NCBI GenBank assembly: GCA_937949945.1 | Contig: CALFEQ010000125.1 | Span: forward strand, 1 to 30,838 | Reading direction: 5' to 3' | Length of the DNA: 30,838 bases | Origin: an uncultured Myxococcales bacterium | Lineage (GTDB): Bacteria; Myxococcota_A; Polyangia; Polyangiales; Polyangiaceae | Shown here: positions 1 to 7,591 of the stretch, in pieces | Position numbering within the stretch: the stretch's first letter is position 1 | Layout of the letters: each line of letters begins with the position of its first letter | The notes under the pieces: generated by a model | What the model was told of the DNA's origin: nothing | Databases searched by the model: none | The model's input: the letters and a program-made list of their open reading frames with translations, nothing else | Made by a program: the position numbers and the translations under genes

Positions 1-139
1 GGCATCGGGCGTACGTCCGAAGGAGGAGCTCCTCGTCGGCCACGACGAGGATCCGTCCTCGGCGAGGGCGCGCGTGGTCTTGGTCGGCGAGCGCGAGCGC
101 TGCGACCGCGAGGCGGCTGTATGGTCCCGAGCGTTTCAA
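1..139 (-). CDS. Possible response regulator, N-terminal fragment (runs off left edge)
   Basis: Read on the minus strand, the first ~60 bases encode RILVVADEELLLRTYAR, which looks like the first beta strand and acidic pocket of a receiver (CheY-like) domain; the usual pocket acids would be the D-E-E after RILVVA. In a receiver domain this pocket binds Mg2+ next to a phospho-acceptor Asp, which would lie beyond the window. The frame is closed upstream by a TGA near position 149. The only start codon between that stop and the domain is a TTG at 139, with no clear Shine-Dalgarno, giving a basic ~30-residue leader before the receiver. It is divergent from murB. Only about 46 codons are visible, so any output domain is unknown, and the call rests on a short motif. 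Confidence 0.4.
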   Translation of the reverse strand, partial: MKRSGPYSRLAVAALALADQDHARPRRGRILVVADEELLLRTYARC

Positions 140-259
140 GCTGCGTCACCGTCACCGTGAGTAACGGCCGGCGCGCGCGGTGCTGTATGGGTGGGGGACC
201 TCGGCGACGCATCGAAATTGACGCCGTGCCGAGGATTCCGGCTAGAAAAGGGGACCTCC

Positions 260-1315
260 GTGCACGCCGTCGAGAACGCTCCGCTCGCACCGCTGACCAC
301 GCTCCGTCTCGGCGGACCCGCGAGGCGTCTCTTGACGGTCGAGCGCGAAGAGGAGGCCGTCGACGTCGCGCGCGAGCTCGATGTGCGCGGGGAGGCGCTC
401 CTCGTCATCGGCGGTGGCAGCAACCTCGTGATCGCCGACGAGGGGTTCGACGGCACGGTGCTCCGCATGGCGACGCGCGGTCGCGCCGTCGAGCAGGACG
501 GAAATCGGGTCGTGGTGACGGCGCAGGCGGGCGAGCCATGGGACGAGCTCGTCGCCTGGGCGGTGGAGGAGGGGCTCGCCGGCGTCGAGTGTCTCTCCGG
601 CATCCCGGGGCTCGTCGGCGCGGTGCCGATGCAGAACGTCGGCGCGTACGGGCAGGACGTGAGCGAGACCATCGTGCGCGTGCGCGCCTTCGATCGGCGG
701 CTCGGCCGCGTGGTCGACATCGACCGGGCCGACTGCGCCTTCGCGTACCGCACGAGCGCGTTCCGCGGCAGCGATCGATGGGTGATCCTCGCCGTCACGT
801 TCGCGCTCGAGCGGAGCGCGACGAGCCGTCCCGTCCGCTACGCCGAGCTCGCGCGCGCGCTCGGCGTCGGGGAGGGAGCGGCGGCTCCGCTCGCCGAGGT
901 TCGCCGGACCGTCATCGAGCTGCGACGAAAGAAGGGGATGGTCCTCGACGCGTCCGATCCGGACACGACGAGCGCGGGATCGTTCTTCACGAACCCGATC
1001 CTCTCGAAAGAGGCGTTCGAGGCGCTGAAGGAGCGCGCGAAGGACGAGGGCCCCATCCCCGTCTTCCCGGAGCCCGACGGGCGCCTGAAGGTCAGCGCCG
1101 GCTGGCTGATCGAGCACGCGGGGTTCCGGAAAGGCTTCGCGGGCGACGGCGGGCGGGTCGCGGTCTCGAGCAAGCACGCGCTCGCGCTCACGAACCGCGG
1201 CGGCGCCTCGACCGCGGAGCTCGTCGCGCTCGCACGTCGGATCCGCGCTGGGGTCCTCGAGCGCTTCGGCGTCGCGCTCGAGAACGAGCCGGTGTTCGTG
1301 GGGGTGAGGCTCTAG
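260..1315 (+). CDS. murB: UDP-N-acetylenolpyruvoylglucosamine reductase (MurB)
   Basis: FAD- and NADPH-dependent reduction of UDP-GlcNAc-enolpyruvate to UDP-MurNAc, the second committed cytoplasmic step of peptidoglycan precursor synthesis. Visible family features are the FAD-binding segment VIGGGSNLVIADEGFDG, the substrate segment SGIPGLVGAVPMQNVGAYGQ, YRTSAFR, SAGSFFTNP with the presumed proton-donor serine (about Ser241), and ENEPVF at the C terminus with the catalytic glutamate (about Glu341). The length of 351 aa and the Tyr-containing YRTSAFR loop fit the type I (E. coli-like) enzyme. I chose the GTG at 260 because a purine-rich Shine-Dalgarno (aaaagggga, 246-254) lies just upstream and homology starts here; an in-frame ATG at 191 would add 23 unrelated residues. 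The gene is monocistronic, and its stop lies 1-2 bases before a repeat element. Confidence 0.96.
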   Translation: MHAVENAPLAPLTTLRLGGPARRLLTVEREEEAVDVARELDVRGEALLVIGGGSNLVIADEGFDGTVLRMATRGRAVEQDGNRVVVTAQAGEPWDELVAWAVEEGLAGVECLSGIPGLVGAVPMQNVGAYGQDVSETIVRVRAFDRRLGRVVDIDRADCAFAYRTSAFRGSDRWVILAVTFALERSATSRPVRYAELARALGVGEGAAAPLAEVRRTVIELRRKKGMVLDASDPDTTSAGSFFTNPILSKEAFEALKERAKDEGPIPVFPEPDGRLKVSAGWLIEHAGFRKGFAGDGGRVAVSSKHALALTNRGGASTAELVALARRIRAGVLERFGVALENEPVFVGVRL

Positions 1316-1316
1316 T

Positions 1317-1492
1317 CAGTCCTCAGTCCCCAGTCCTCAGCAGGGGATCTCGGTCTCCGGACTCGAGGCTCCAGGCTCCCGCTCCAGTCTCGACTTACTT
1401 CGGTCTCCGGACTCCAGTCGTTCCGGGCGCGCGCCTTCGGCGCGCGCATCCTCAGATGCGGAGGACCGAGGACTGAGGACTGAGGACCGAGA
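1317..1492. repeat. Heptamer-built intergenic element, locus A
   Basis: The left arm at 1317-1340 is built of CAGTCCT-type units. The right arm, about 1461-1488, is its imperfect inverted complement (GAGGACTGAGGAC units). Between them lie CTCCAGGCTCC and GGACTCCAG motifs and a perfect 9-bp hairpin, GCGCGCGCC-TTC-GGCGCGCGC (1427-1447). The element fills the gap between the convergent murB and the 1501-4449 operon. It matches the element at 24119-24299 in order and content: left arm, CTCCAG motifs, GC hairpin, a CCTCA box, then the right arm. It could act as a bidirectional terminator or be a mobile non-autonomous repeat; the sequence does not decide which. Confidence 0.75.
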
Positions 1493-1500
1493 GCCTCCGG

Positions 1501-1812
1501 TCAGGGGACCAGCAGGGCTTGCGCTGCGAGCAGCAAGGCCGCGGCGACGACCGACGCTTCGAGCGCTCGCGCGGTGCGTTCCGCGTTGCGGCCTGCTGCG
1601 ACGTACGCGATGAAGGCGGCCGTGCCGGCGGCGTAGGCCGAGGTCCACGCGCGCCAGAAGTAGCCGGAGTGCTCGCTCCAGAGGACGAGCGCGGGATCCG
1701 GATCGGGGGAGACGAGGGCCTGGACGACGCGCATCACGGCGTAGATCGCGATGGCGGCCGTGCAGCCGGCGACGGCGGCGAGCGCGAGGCGTACGCGACG
1801 AGGCTCTCTCAT
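1501..1812 (-). CDS. Small membrane protein, last gene of radical SAM operon
   Basis: A 103-aa protein of unknown family. It has three hydrophobic stretches that look membrane-spanning: residues about 8-33 (LALAAVAGCTAAIAIYAVM), about 59-73 (AYAAGTAAFIAYVAA) and about 86-102 (ASVVAAALLLAAQALLV), with a basic N terminus. A loop at about 35-57 contains SPDPDP and several aromatics. The ATG at 1812 overlaps the TGA of the upstream radical SAM gene (ATGA), so translation is probably coupled and the two products are likely made together. It may be an accessory subunit, an exporter fragment or an immunity-type membrane protein of the same pathway; nothing in the sequence chooses between these. Confidence 0.75.
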   Translation of the reverse strand: MREPRRVRLALAAVAGCTAAIAIYAVMRVVQALVSPDPDPALVLWSEHSGYFWRAWTSAYAAGTAAFIAYVAAGRNAERTARALEASVVAAALLLAAQALLVP

Positions 1813-3050
1813 GACGTCGCGACCTCGCGCTCGCGGACGCGCGGGCACTCGGGATCGGGCCTCGCGGCAGGGATGCCTCGGGCCGAGCACGGCGCCGGGT
1901 CGACGAAGCTCGTGACCACCTTGCATCCGCCGCGGCAGATCGGGGCGAGGGTGCAGGATGCGCACGGCTCGGGCGGGCTCGAGGGGAACGTGCGGAACGC
2001 GTGGAGCAGCGGGTCTTCGGCCCAGCGGCGGGAGGTGATCTCGCTCGCGTCGATCCCCGACGCCTCCGCGAAGCTGCAAGGCGCGACTCGGCCGTCGACG
2101 CGCGTCGCCGCGAGCGCGGCGGCGGCTTCGCAGCCGAGGACGCCCCAGCGCGCGAGCTCCTCCGGTCTCGAGGCGAGCTCGGGATCCGCGGAGAGGAACG
2201 GGACGAGCGCGCAGTCGATGCGGAGGCGCATCTCGGGCAGCTCGCGGGCGAGCGAGCGCAGGAGCGGGCCGAGCGCGCGCGCCTGCTCCGGCGCGAGCCT
2301 GCGCGCGAGGTAGTCGAGGCTCCGTGCGCGTCCTGCGGGCTTCAGTCGGAGCAGCTGGGCTTCGCGCGCGCCGAGCTCGTACGCACGTCGCAGCGTGCGC
2401 GGGACGTCGTCGAACGTGGCGCGTGTCAGAACGACGTTCACGCCGACCTCCACGCCGGCCTCCGCGAGGCGCCGTATCGTCGACTCCGCTCCCGCCGCTC
2501 CGTCGAAGCCGCGGACGCGTTCGTACGCGCCCGCCTCGCCGTCGTAGCTCACGTTCACCTGTGCGAAGCGCCGGAGCGCGGCGAGCTTCTTCTCTCCGAC
2601 GCCGAGTCCGCTCGTCGTCACCACGGGCGTGAGGCCACGCGCGCGCGCCGCGTCCGCGAGGTCGCCGAGGTCGTCGCGGAGCGTGGGCTCGCCTCCGCCG
2701 AAGGCGACCGTGAAGACCCCCGCCGTCGCGAGCGCGTCGAGGACCCGCTCGATCGCCGCGCGTGGCGGCTCGACGCCGTCCGGTCGCGCGTCGAGGTAGC
2801 ACGACGCGCATCCGGCCGCGCAGCGCGAGGTGACGGCGACGTGCACCTCGATCGGTGCGCTCGGCGCAGGTGCGGCGGCGGTCCAGAGGGCGCCGCCGTC
2901 GAGGCCGAGGGCACGCGCGCCGTCGCGATCGAGGGCGACGAGCGCGGCGCCGACGGGCGGCCCACGACGGTCGCCTTCGCACGTGATCGGGCGGGCTCCG
3001 AGCGTCTCGAGCTTCACCCAAGCGCCCCAGGGCTCGTACCGGACGATCAC
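1809..3050 (-). CDS. Radical SAM/SPASM domain peptide-modifying enzyme (putative)
   Basis: A 413-aa radical SAM protein. The [4Fe-4S]-binding CxxxCxxC is C77-AAG-C81-AS-C84, followed by the GGGEP motif (near residue 123) that contacts SAM. The C terminus carries a complete seven-cysteine SPASM pattern, C-x12-G-x4-C, then C-x2-C-x5-C-x3-C (CASCTLAPICRGGC), then a last Cys pair near the end (CSARG...PEC). In the family this holds auxiliary Fe-S clusters. SPASM enzymes typically modify ribosomally made peptides or proteins (PqqE, AlbA, anSME, mycofactocin maturase). I chose the GTG at 3050 because it overlaps the stop of the upstream 99-aa peptide gene (GTGA) and has GAGGAG 8 nt upstream; a longer Arg-rich N-terminal extension in the same frame is only the shadow of that gene. 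The likely substrate, by position only, is the product of 3047-3346. Confidence 0.9.
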   Translation of the reverse strand: MIVRYEPWGAWVKLETLGARPITCEGDRRGPPVGAALVALDRDGARALGLDGGALWTAAAPAPSAPIEVHVAVTSRCAAGCASCYLDARPDGVEPPRAAIERVLDALATAGVFTVAFGGGEPTLRDDLGDLADAARARGLTPVVTTSGLGVGEKKLAALRRFAQVNVSYDGEAGAYERVRGFDGAAGAESTIRRLAEAGVEVGVNVVLTRATFDDVPRTLRRAYELGAREAQLLRLKPAGRARSLDYLARRLAPEQARALGPLLRSLARELPEMRLRIDCALVPFLSADPELASRPEELARWGVLGCEAAAALAATRVDGRVAPCSFAEASGIDASEITSRRWAEDPLLHAFRTFPSSPPEPCASCTLAPICRGGCKVVTSFVDPAPCSARGIPAARPDPECPRVREREVATS

Positions 3051-3346
3051 GATCGGCTCTCCTCGCGCTCCTCGCGCGGCGGATCGGGAGCGGCGTCTTC
3101 GTCGCTCGGGCGTTCGCCCACGACGCGCACCGGCTCGTCCCGGAGCGCCGCGCACACGGCTGCGAAGATCGCTCCGCCCACGGCGCTCGCGAGGAAGAGC
3201 GTGTCGATCACGCTGCCCACGCTCGAGCAGTTCGCGCCGTTTCCGATGCGCAGGGCGCGCACGTTCTCCGGCCCGAGCTCGCGTGCCGGGCGATCGCCTG
3301 CGCCCGCTTCGTCCGTCGTCGCGCGCCGCTCGTCGCTCGCGTTCAA
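3047..3346 (-). CDS. 99-aa membrane peptide, candidate radical SAM substrate
   Basis: This short gene is easily missed because it starts with TTG. The TTG at 3346 overlaps the TGA of the upstream gene (TTGA) and its own TGA overlaps the GTG of the radical SAM gene (GTGA). The product has a charged, Asp/Glu/Arg-rich leader of about 32 residues. A compact core follows, IGNGANCSSVGSVID (about residues 34-48, Cys40, Ser41, Ser42). It leads directly into a Gly/Ala-rich hydrophobic helix (about 49-68, with Cys65) and then a very acidic and basic tail (DEDAAPDPPREEREES). Leader-core-enzyme order and coupling are what one expects of a RiPP precursor beside its maturase. The hydrophobic segment and the absence of a clear cleavage motif are unusual, so it could instead be a modified membrane protein. 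I do not recognise the family. Confidence 0.75.
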   Translation of the reverse strand: MNASDERRATTDEAGAGDRPARELGPENVRALRIGNGANCSSVGSVIDTLFLASAVGGAIFAAVCAALRDEPVRVVGERPSDEDAAPDPPREEREESRS

Positions 3347-4449
3347 AGGCCGACCCCTTCGAGGTAGCTCGGGTTGACCCGCTCGAGCACGAGGAACGCC
3401 GCGCCGAGCGCGCTCGCGGCGCAGACGACGGCGCGGAGCGCGCGCGCGGAGCGGGACTGCGATCCGGCGGCCGCCCAAGCGCGTGCGAGGAAGAGGACGG
3501 GGACGAGCGCGATCCCGAGCAGGAGGAACGGGACCGCGGTGCCGCGTTGGTAGCCCGACGCGATGAGGGCGCCCGCGATCGCGACGTAGGCCGCGTAGCC
3601 GATGACGAGGCCGCTCCACGCGCGGGTTCGCCGTACGACCTCGCGCAGACCGCGACGGCGTGCGGCGTTCGCGAGGGCGGCGGTCGCGAGCACGAGGGCG
3701 GAGCCGAGCGTCGCGATGGAAGCGACGCGTACGTGATGGCGGCGTATGGCGCGCCGCACGTCGGACGCGAGCTTCGCGTCCGTGACGGGCAGGGCGGCCA
3801 CGCCCTCGGCGCCGGCCCAGTCGTGTCGTTCGAGGTAGAATGTGGCCAGGGACCGCAGCGCTGCGCGCGCGAGGACGGGATCGGCGGCTGCGTCGGTCGC
3901 GATTCGACGCCACAGAGGAGCGGCGTCGTCCGGCCGGCCGAGGCGATGCGCGTACGCCTCGGCGGCGAGCGTCCACGCCTCGACCCGGACGAGACCGGGA
4001 GGGAACGCGTCGGCGGCCTTCAGGAGGGCGTCGATGGCCGCCGGGTCCGAGGAGAGCTTCGGGTCTCGCCGCACGCGCTCGAGGGCGACGAGCGGCTCGA
4101 ACCCGCCCTCGGAGCGGGCGCGGAGCATCGCTGCGCGCTGCTCGGCGCGCAAAGCAGCGGGCATCGTCGGATCGAGGCGGAGCGTCTCCTCGTAGCCGGC
4201 GAGGGCCGCGGCGAACGCGAGGGACTCGTCGCTTCGCTCGGCGCGCGCGAACGCGTCGGCCGCGCGGGCCCTGGCGCTCGCGCCGAGGTCGTCGCCGGCC
4301 GCGGCTTCGTCCGCGGAGCCGGCCGCCCGTTCGTCCGCGGCCGGGGCCGCCGCGCCGGTGAGGACGACGAGCGCGGCCACGCACGCGATCGCGCGAGCGA
4401 GCCATGCCAAGGTCGCCGTCAAGCCCGCGGGATGGGCGGCCTTTCGCAT
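3343..4449 (-). CDS. TPR-like membrane protein, first gene of radical SAM operon
   Basis: A 368-aa protein with an N-terminal signal or anchor helix (about 13-36, ending TGAAAPAADE). A helical Ala-rich region (about 50-220) follows, with TPR-like helix pairs, for instance around LAGYEETLRLDPTMPAAL, AWTLAAEAYAHRLGRPDDA and ALRSLATFYLERHDWAGA. The C-terminal part has four predicted membrane helices (around VRVASIATLGSALVLATAAL, GLVIGYAAYVAIAGALI, FLLLGIALVPVLFLARAW and VVCAASALGAAFLVL). I chose the ATG at 4449 because the lipophilic signal follows directly; an in-frame extension to 4587 lacks sense. TPR domains exposed outside the cytoplasm usually bind partner proteins. Being first in the operon and coupled to the small peptide by TTGA, it may receive or anchor that peptide; this is inference. 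Family not recognised. Confidence 0.8.
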   Translation of the reverse strand: MRKAAHPAGLTATLAWLARAIACVAALVVLTGAAAPAADERAAGSADEAAAGDDLGASARARAADAFARAERSDESLAFAAALAGYEETLRLDPTMPAALRAEQRAAMLRARSEGGFEPLVALERVRRDPKLSSDPAAIDALLKAADAFPPGLVRVEAWTLAAEAYAHRLGRPDDAAPLWRRIATDAAADPVLARAALRSLATFYLERHDWAGAEGVAALPVTDAKLASDVRRAIRRHHVRVASIATLGSALVLATAALANAARRRGLREVVRRTRAWSGLVIGYAAYVAIAGALIASGYQRGTAVPFLLLGIALVPVLFLARAWAAAGSQSRSARALRAVVCAASALGAAFLVLERVNPSYLEGVGL

Positions 4450-4573
4450 TGCCGGGAAAGCAACCACGTCACCTGGGCGTTGTCCATGGTAAGCGGGTAT
4501 TGCCGTGCTCTCTCCCAGCGCATTCCGTCGTCGCGCAGGCCGTCGTCGCGATCGACGCTGGCCCGCGCCCGCC

Positions 4574-6418
4574 GTGATCGCACGCACCCCGTGGCCGATG
4601 CTCGCGCTCGCCTTCGGCGTCGCGGGCTGCCGGGCGTGCGCGAACGATCACCCGTACGTGCCTCCCGCCTCCTCGGCTCCGGCGATCACGGCGGCCGATG
4701 CCGGAGCTCCTGCCGCGAGCGCGACCGAACGCGAGACCGAGCCCGAGCGTGGAGGCGTCCAGCCGGCGCTCGTCGCGCCGCCGGGGTCGACGTCGTGGAC
4801 CGTCGAGGGGATGACGCTCGAGGCCGGCGGTCGCGAGATCGTGCTCGCGCTGTTCGGGGACTTCGACGGCGACGAGAAGAAGGACGCGCTCGCGATCGTG
4901 CGTCCGCCCGCGGCGGAACGGAAGCCGGGATCGCCGACGGGCGACCTCGTCTTCATCTCGGGGCGCGAGGGAGCGCGAGCGGCCGCGATCGCGTCCGGGC
5001 CTCCGCTCGGCGCGCAGACGTCGTGCGCCCCGACCGCGCGCCTCGAGCGCATCGGCCCGCGCTCGGCGTTCGCCGAGATCGGCGACGCGTGCCCGCGAGG
5101 CTCGGGCTCGCGCGCGGTCATCGTCGTGCGCCTCACCCCGCCGATGCCGCAGATCGCCTTCGACGCCGTCGTCGTCGATCCGCCGCAGGCGCCGAAGCTG
5201 TCCGTCGACGTGGACGCGGCCGATCGCGACAAGGACGGCATCGACGACGTCGTGCTCCGGCTCGCGATCGAGGGCGGCGCAGCCGTCGCGGGCGCGGAGC
5301 CCGGGCCGCGTCTCGTCGGCAAGCTCGCCTTCTTCGATCGACCCGCAGGACCGAGCCGCGATCCCGACGAGCCCGAGGCATCGCTCAAGGCGATCGCGGC
5401 GCAAGCCGCTGCGCGCGCGAAGAAGGCGAAGGAGGCTGCGTCCGTGCCTCCGCTCGTCGCGCAGATGCGTGCGCTCTACCGCACGATGTGCTCGGAGGGT
5501 GGCGCCCCGCGCGTGACGAAGATCCACGGAGGCAGCGCCGTCTCGTGCGGATCGAGCAAGGCGCTCGAGGATGCGGGCATCGCCGAGGTGCGCGCGTACG
5601 CGACGCAGGGCGACGTGCTCCGTGCCTTCGCCGCCGCCGAGCTGGCCCAGGTCGCGCCGGCGACGAAGACGGCCGCGAAGACCGCCGAGCTCCAGAAGAT
5701 CCTGGAGGAGGTCGCCCCTTCGTTCGAGCCCCGCGGCGGCGTGCGGACGATCTCCGCCGTCGCCGACCGCCCGCACGAGCCGCCGGAGTGGGGCCCGCTC
5801 TCGTTCGACTCCAACGGCAAGCTCTTGGTTCGCAACGGCAAGAGCGTCGTTCTCGTCGATCCGGAGACGGGCGACGAGGCCGCCACGGACATCTCGCCGT
5901 GGAACGACGAGGTCGTCTCGCCGGACGGCAAGAGCCGCTGGATCGAGGCCTACCACGCGTGCGAAGGCGTCGCGCTGCGTGCCACGTTCGCCCCGACGGG
6001 CGACGGCGACATGAGCGAGGTCCTGCTGCCGATCGCTCCGAGGCTCGGCAAGTCGTGCGGCGGCGGGCGAGGGGAGGCGGCGCAGACGGTGCCGATCGCG
6101 TGGGGATCACGCGGGCTCGAGGCCGTCGTCGCCGGCCAGCCGGTTCTCATCAAGCTCGCGCCGCCGCAGGCATCGTTGCTCACCTCGTTTCTCGACGAGC
6201 CGCCCCCGATGGGCTCTCCGCGCTCGCGCAACGGAAAGGCGTTCGTCTTCCCGGTCGCGTCGGGCGTCCTCGTCCGAGGCATCACGCCGGGGTGGATCCG
6301 CATCCAGTCGCCGGAGCTCGAGCCCTACGCCGAGCTGCGTCGCTGCACCATCAGCGACGACGCCACGAGGTTCGCGTGCCTCCGTCGCGGTCGGGTCGTG
6401 ATCGCGACGCATCGGTGA
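4574..6418 (+). CDS. Lipoprotein with FG-GAP/EF-hand-like repeats, function unknown
   Basis: A predicted lipoprotein of about 614 aa. The signal peptide reads ARTPWPMLALAFGVAGC with lipobox VAGC (Cys19), followed by a Pro/Ala/Thr/Glu-rich linker (to about residue 75). Two Asp-rich loops, DFDGDEKKD (about 95-103) and DRDKDGIDD (about 217-225), resemble the calcium-binding loops of FG-GAP/VCBS repeats. The middle (about 270-390) is helical and Ala/Lys-rich. The C-terminal half has beta-propeller-like text, such as LLVRNGKSVVLVDPETGDE and CTISDDATRFACLRRGRVV, suggesting WD40-like periplasmic repeats. The GTG at 4574 is preferred because it yields a compact signal peptide; an earlier in-frame GTG at 4505 would add a 23-residue basic leader. 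It is divergent from the radical SAM operon with a 124-bp gap, so the two might share a control region. Confidence 0.75.
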   Translation: MIARTPWPMLALAFGVAGCRACANDHPYVPPASSAPAITAADAGAPAASATERETEPERGGVQPALVAPPGSTSWTVEGMTLEAGGREIVLALFGDFDGDEKKDALAIVRPPAAERKPGSPTGDLVFISGREGARAAAIASGPPLGAQTSCAPTARLERIGPRSAFAEIGDACPRGSGSRAVIVVRLTPPMPQIAFDAVVVDPPQAPKLSVDVDAADRDKDGIDDVVLRLAIEGGAAVAGAEPGPRLVGKLAFFDRPAGPSRDPDEPEASLKAIAAQAAARAKKAKEAASVPPLVAQMRALYRTMCSEGGAPRVTKIHGGSAVSCGSSKALEDAGIAEVRAYATQGDVLRAFAAAELAQVAPATKTAAKTAELQKILEEVAPSFEPRGGVRTISAVADRPHEPPEWGPLSFDSNGKLLVRNGKSVVLVDPETGDEAATDISPWNDEVVSPDGKSRWIEAYHACEGVALRATFAPTGDGDMSEVLLPIAPRLGKSCGGGRGEAAQTVPIAWGSRGLEAVVAGQPVLIKLAPPQASLLTSFLDEPPPMGSPRSRNGKAFVFPVASGVLVRGITPGWIRIQSPELEPYAELRRCTISDDATRFACLRRGRVVIATHR

Positions 6419-6421
6419 TTT

Positions 6422-6438
6422 CCCTCCGTTCGGGAGGG
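6422..6438. terminator. Bidirectional hairpin between convergent genes
   Basis: CCCTCC (6422-6427) pairs with GGAGGG (6433-6438) across the loop GTTCG. It sits in the 32-bp gap between the stop codons of the 4574-6418 (+) and 6451-7065 (-) genes, where a shared terminator is expected. There is no U tract on either strand, which is common in this high-GC group. Confidence 0.5.
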
Positions 6439-6450
6439 CACCGGGCGAGC

Positions 6451-7065
6451 TCACTTGTGTCGCGGCGCCGTCGTGCAGAGCACGTCCTCGGCGTCACGCA
6501 CGCTCTGGAGACACTGGATCTTCCTGTCGTTGCAGCGAAGCACGAGCACGCCGTGCGAGAGGAGGGTGTGGAGCGGGACGCCGAGGCGCTGCACGACCGC
6601 GTTGAACGGTGTCTTCGCGTTGCAGCCCTCGGACATGAGCATGTCGATCTGCCGCCCCTTCGCCTGCATCTCGACGCGGTTCCACTTCGCCTTGTCGGGG
6701 CCTTTGTCCATCGCTCGAACGATCGGCTCGAGCTTCTTCACGAGGTCCGCCGCGTAGGCCTCGTCTGCAGGCGCGTCGTCCGGGCGGGGCGCCTTCATCG
6801 AGGCCATGTACGCGATGGCCTTCATCTGCACCTCCTCCGGCGCGGTATGCCTCACCATCGTCTCGCCCTTGGGGATGGGCCGCTCGGGCATCGGCACGGA
6901 CGCCGTCGGCGCGGGGCCCGCTTCGCGCGGCTCGGAGGCGGCGGCCGAGAGATCCGGCGTCGTCGCGTCGCCGACCACGGACGAGATGAGCGCCTTCTCG
7001 CGCTCTTCCTTGTCGCACGCGAGGACGAGGGGCAAGATGGCGATGGCGTACGCAAGCGGTCGCAT
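6451..7065 (-). CDS. Lipoprotein of unknown function
   Basis: A 204-aa predicted lipoprotein. The signal peptide MRPLAYAIAILPLVLAC ends in lipobox VLAC, so it is expected to be lipid-anchored. A disordered Pro/Ala/Ser/Thr-rich linker (about 30-70) follows, then a globular domain (about 75-204) with mixed helix and strand and four cysteines (within SEGCNAK, LRCND, QCLQS, LCTTA), which could form two disulfides in the periplasm. The strong lipoprotein signal fixes the start at the ATG 7065. The start codon lies only 14 bp from that of the divergent gene at 7080, so promoters or leaders of the two must overlap. I do not recognise the family. Confidence 0.75.
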   Translation of the reverse strand: MRPLAYAIAILPLVLACDKEEREKALISSVVGDATTPDLSAAASEPREAGPAPTASVPMPERPIPKGETMVRHTAPEEVQMKAIAYMASMKAPRPDDAPADEAYAADLVKKLEPIVRAMDKGPDKAKWNRVEMQAKGRQIDMLMSEGCNAKTPFNAVVQRLGVPLHTLLSHGVLVLRCNDRKIQCLQSVRDAEDVLCTTAPRHK

Positions 7066-7079
7066 GATCGCGAATTACC

Positions 7080-7511
7080 ATGCATCGCTCCGTCCTCCGA
7101 AACGCTTCCAAATGCGTCCTCGCCCTGCTCGCGCTCACGCGGCCCGGGCGCGCGGAGGAGGCGAAGATCACCGCGGCGATGCAGTGTGAGCCCGTGGTCG
7201 AGCCCGGCCGGGTGAAGTGCTCGGCCGAGGTGCGGACGACGGGCGGCGGATCGATCGCGTGGGCGGACCTCGCGATCGTCGAGCTGCCCGAGCACGCCAC
7301 CGCGCTCAAGGGACGCATCGGACCGAGCGACGCGATCGCGCGCGAGGCGACGATCCAGAAGTGGGCGTTCGGCCTCGTGGCGCGCAAAGCCGGCAAGGGC
7401 GAGGTGAAGGCGCGCGTGCGCGTGATCGTCTGCGAGCCCGGCCCGACGGACGCCGCCCCGCGCTGCTCTCCGGCGACCCTGGAGGTGAAGACGACCATCC
7501 ACGTCGGGTGA
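7080..7511 (+). CDS. Exported protein of unknown function
   Basis: A 143-aa protein with a Sec-type signal peptide, MHRSVLRNASKCVLALLAL, with probable cleavage after GRA (about residue 24), since a charged EEAK sequence follows. The mature part of about 118 residues is beta-rich and contains four cysteines (AMQCEP, VKCSAE, VIVCEP, RCSPA), spaced as two pairs that could be disulfides. The text VEPGRVKCSAEVRTTGGGSIAWADLAIVELPEH resembles an immunoglobulin-like sandwich, but no family can be named. No Shine-Dalgarno is visible at the ATG 7080, and the gene begins 14 bp from a divergent lipoprotein. A hairpin follows its stop at 7512-7541. Confidence 0.7.
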   Translation: MHRSVLRNASKCVLALLALTRPGRAEEAKITAAMQCEPVVEPGRVKCSAEVRTTGGGSIAWADLAIVELPEHATALKGRIGPSDAIAREATIQKWAFGLVARKAGKGEVKARVRVIVCEPGPTDAAPRCSPATLEVKTTIHVG

Positions 7512-7541
7512 GGGGGATCTGCGCTTCGCGTGAAATCCCCC
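7512..7541 (+). terminator. Hairpin after exported protein gene
   Basis: GGGGGAT (7512-7518) pairs perfectly with ATCCCCC (7535-7541). The 16-nt loop holds an inner GCG-CTT-CGC hairpin. It begins immediately after the TGA of the 7080-7511 gene and precedes the DUF4388-DnaJ gene by about 50 bp, which fits a Rho-independent-like terminator, although no T run follows. Confidence 0.5.
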
Positions 7542-7591
7542 CGACTGCCGCTTTCTTGGCTCGATCGTGGCGCACTTGGTACGAAGGCCCC

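Noticed and set aside
2830..7215. A 1461-codon open frame on the plus strand running through several genes
   Set aside because: Its product is Arg/Ala/Gly-rich with no motif, and it overlaps real genes with clear signatures on both strands. It is the usual result of GC-rich codon positions staying open in other frames.
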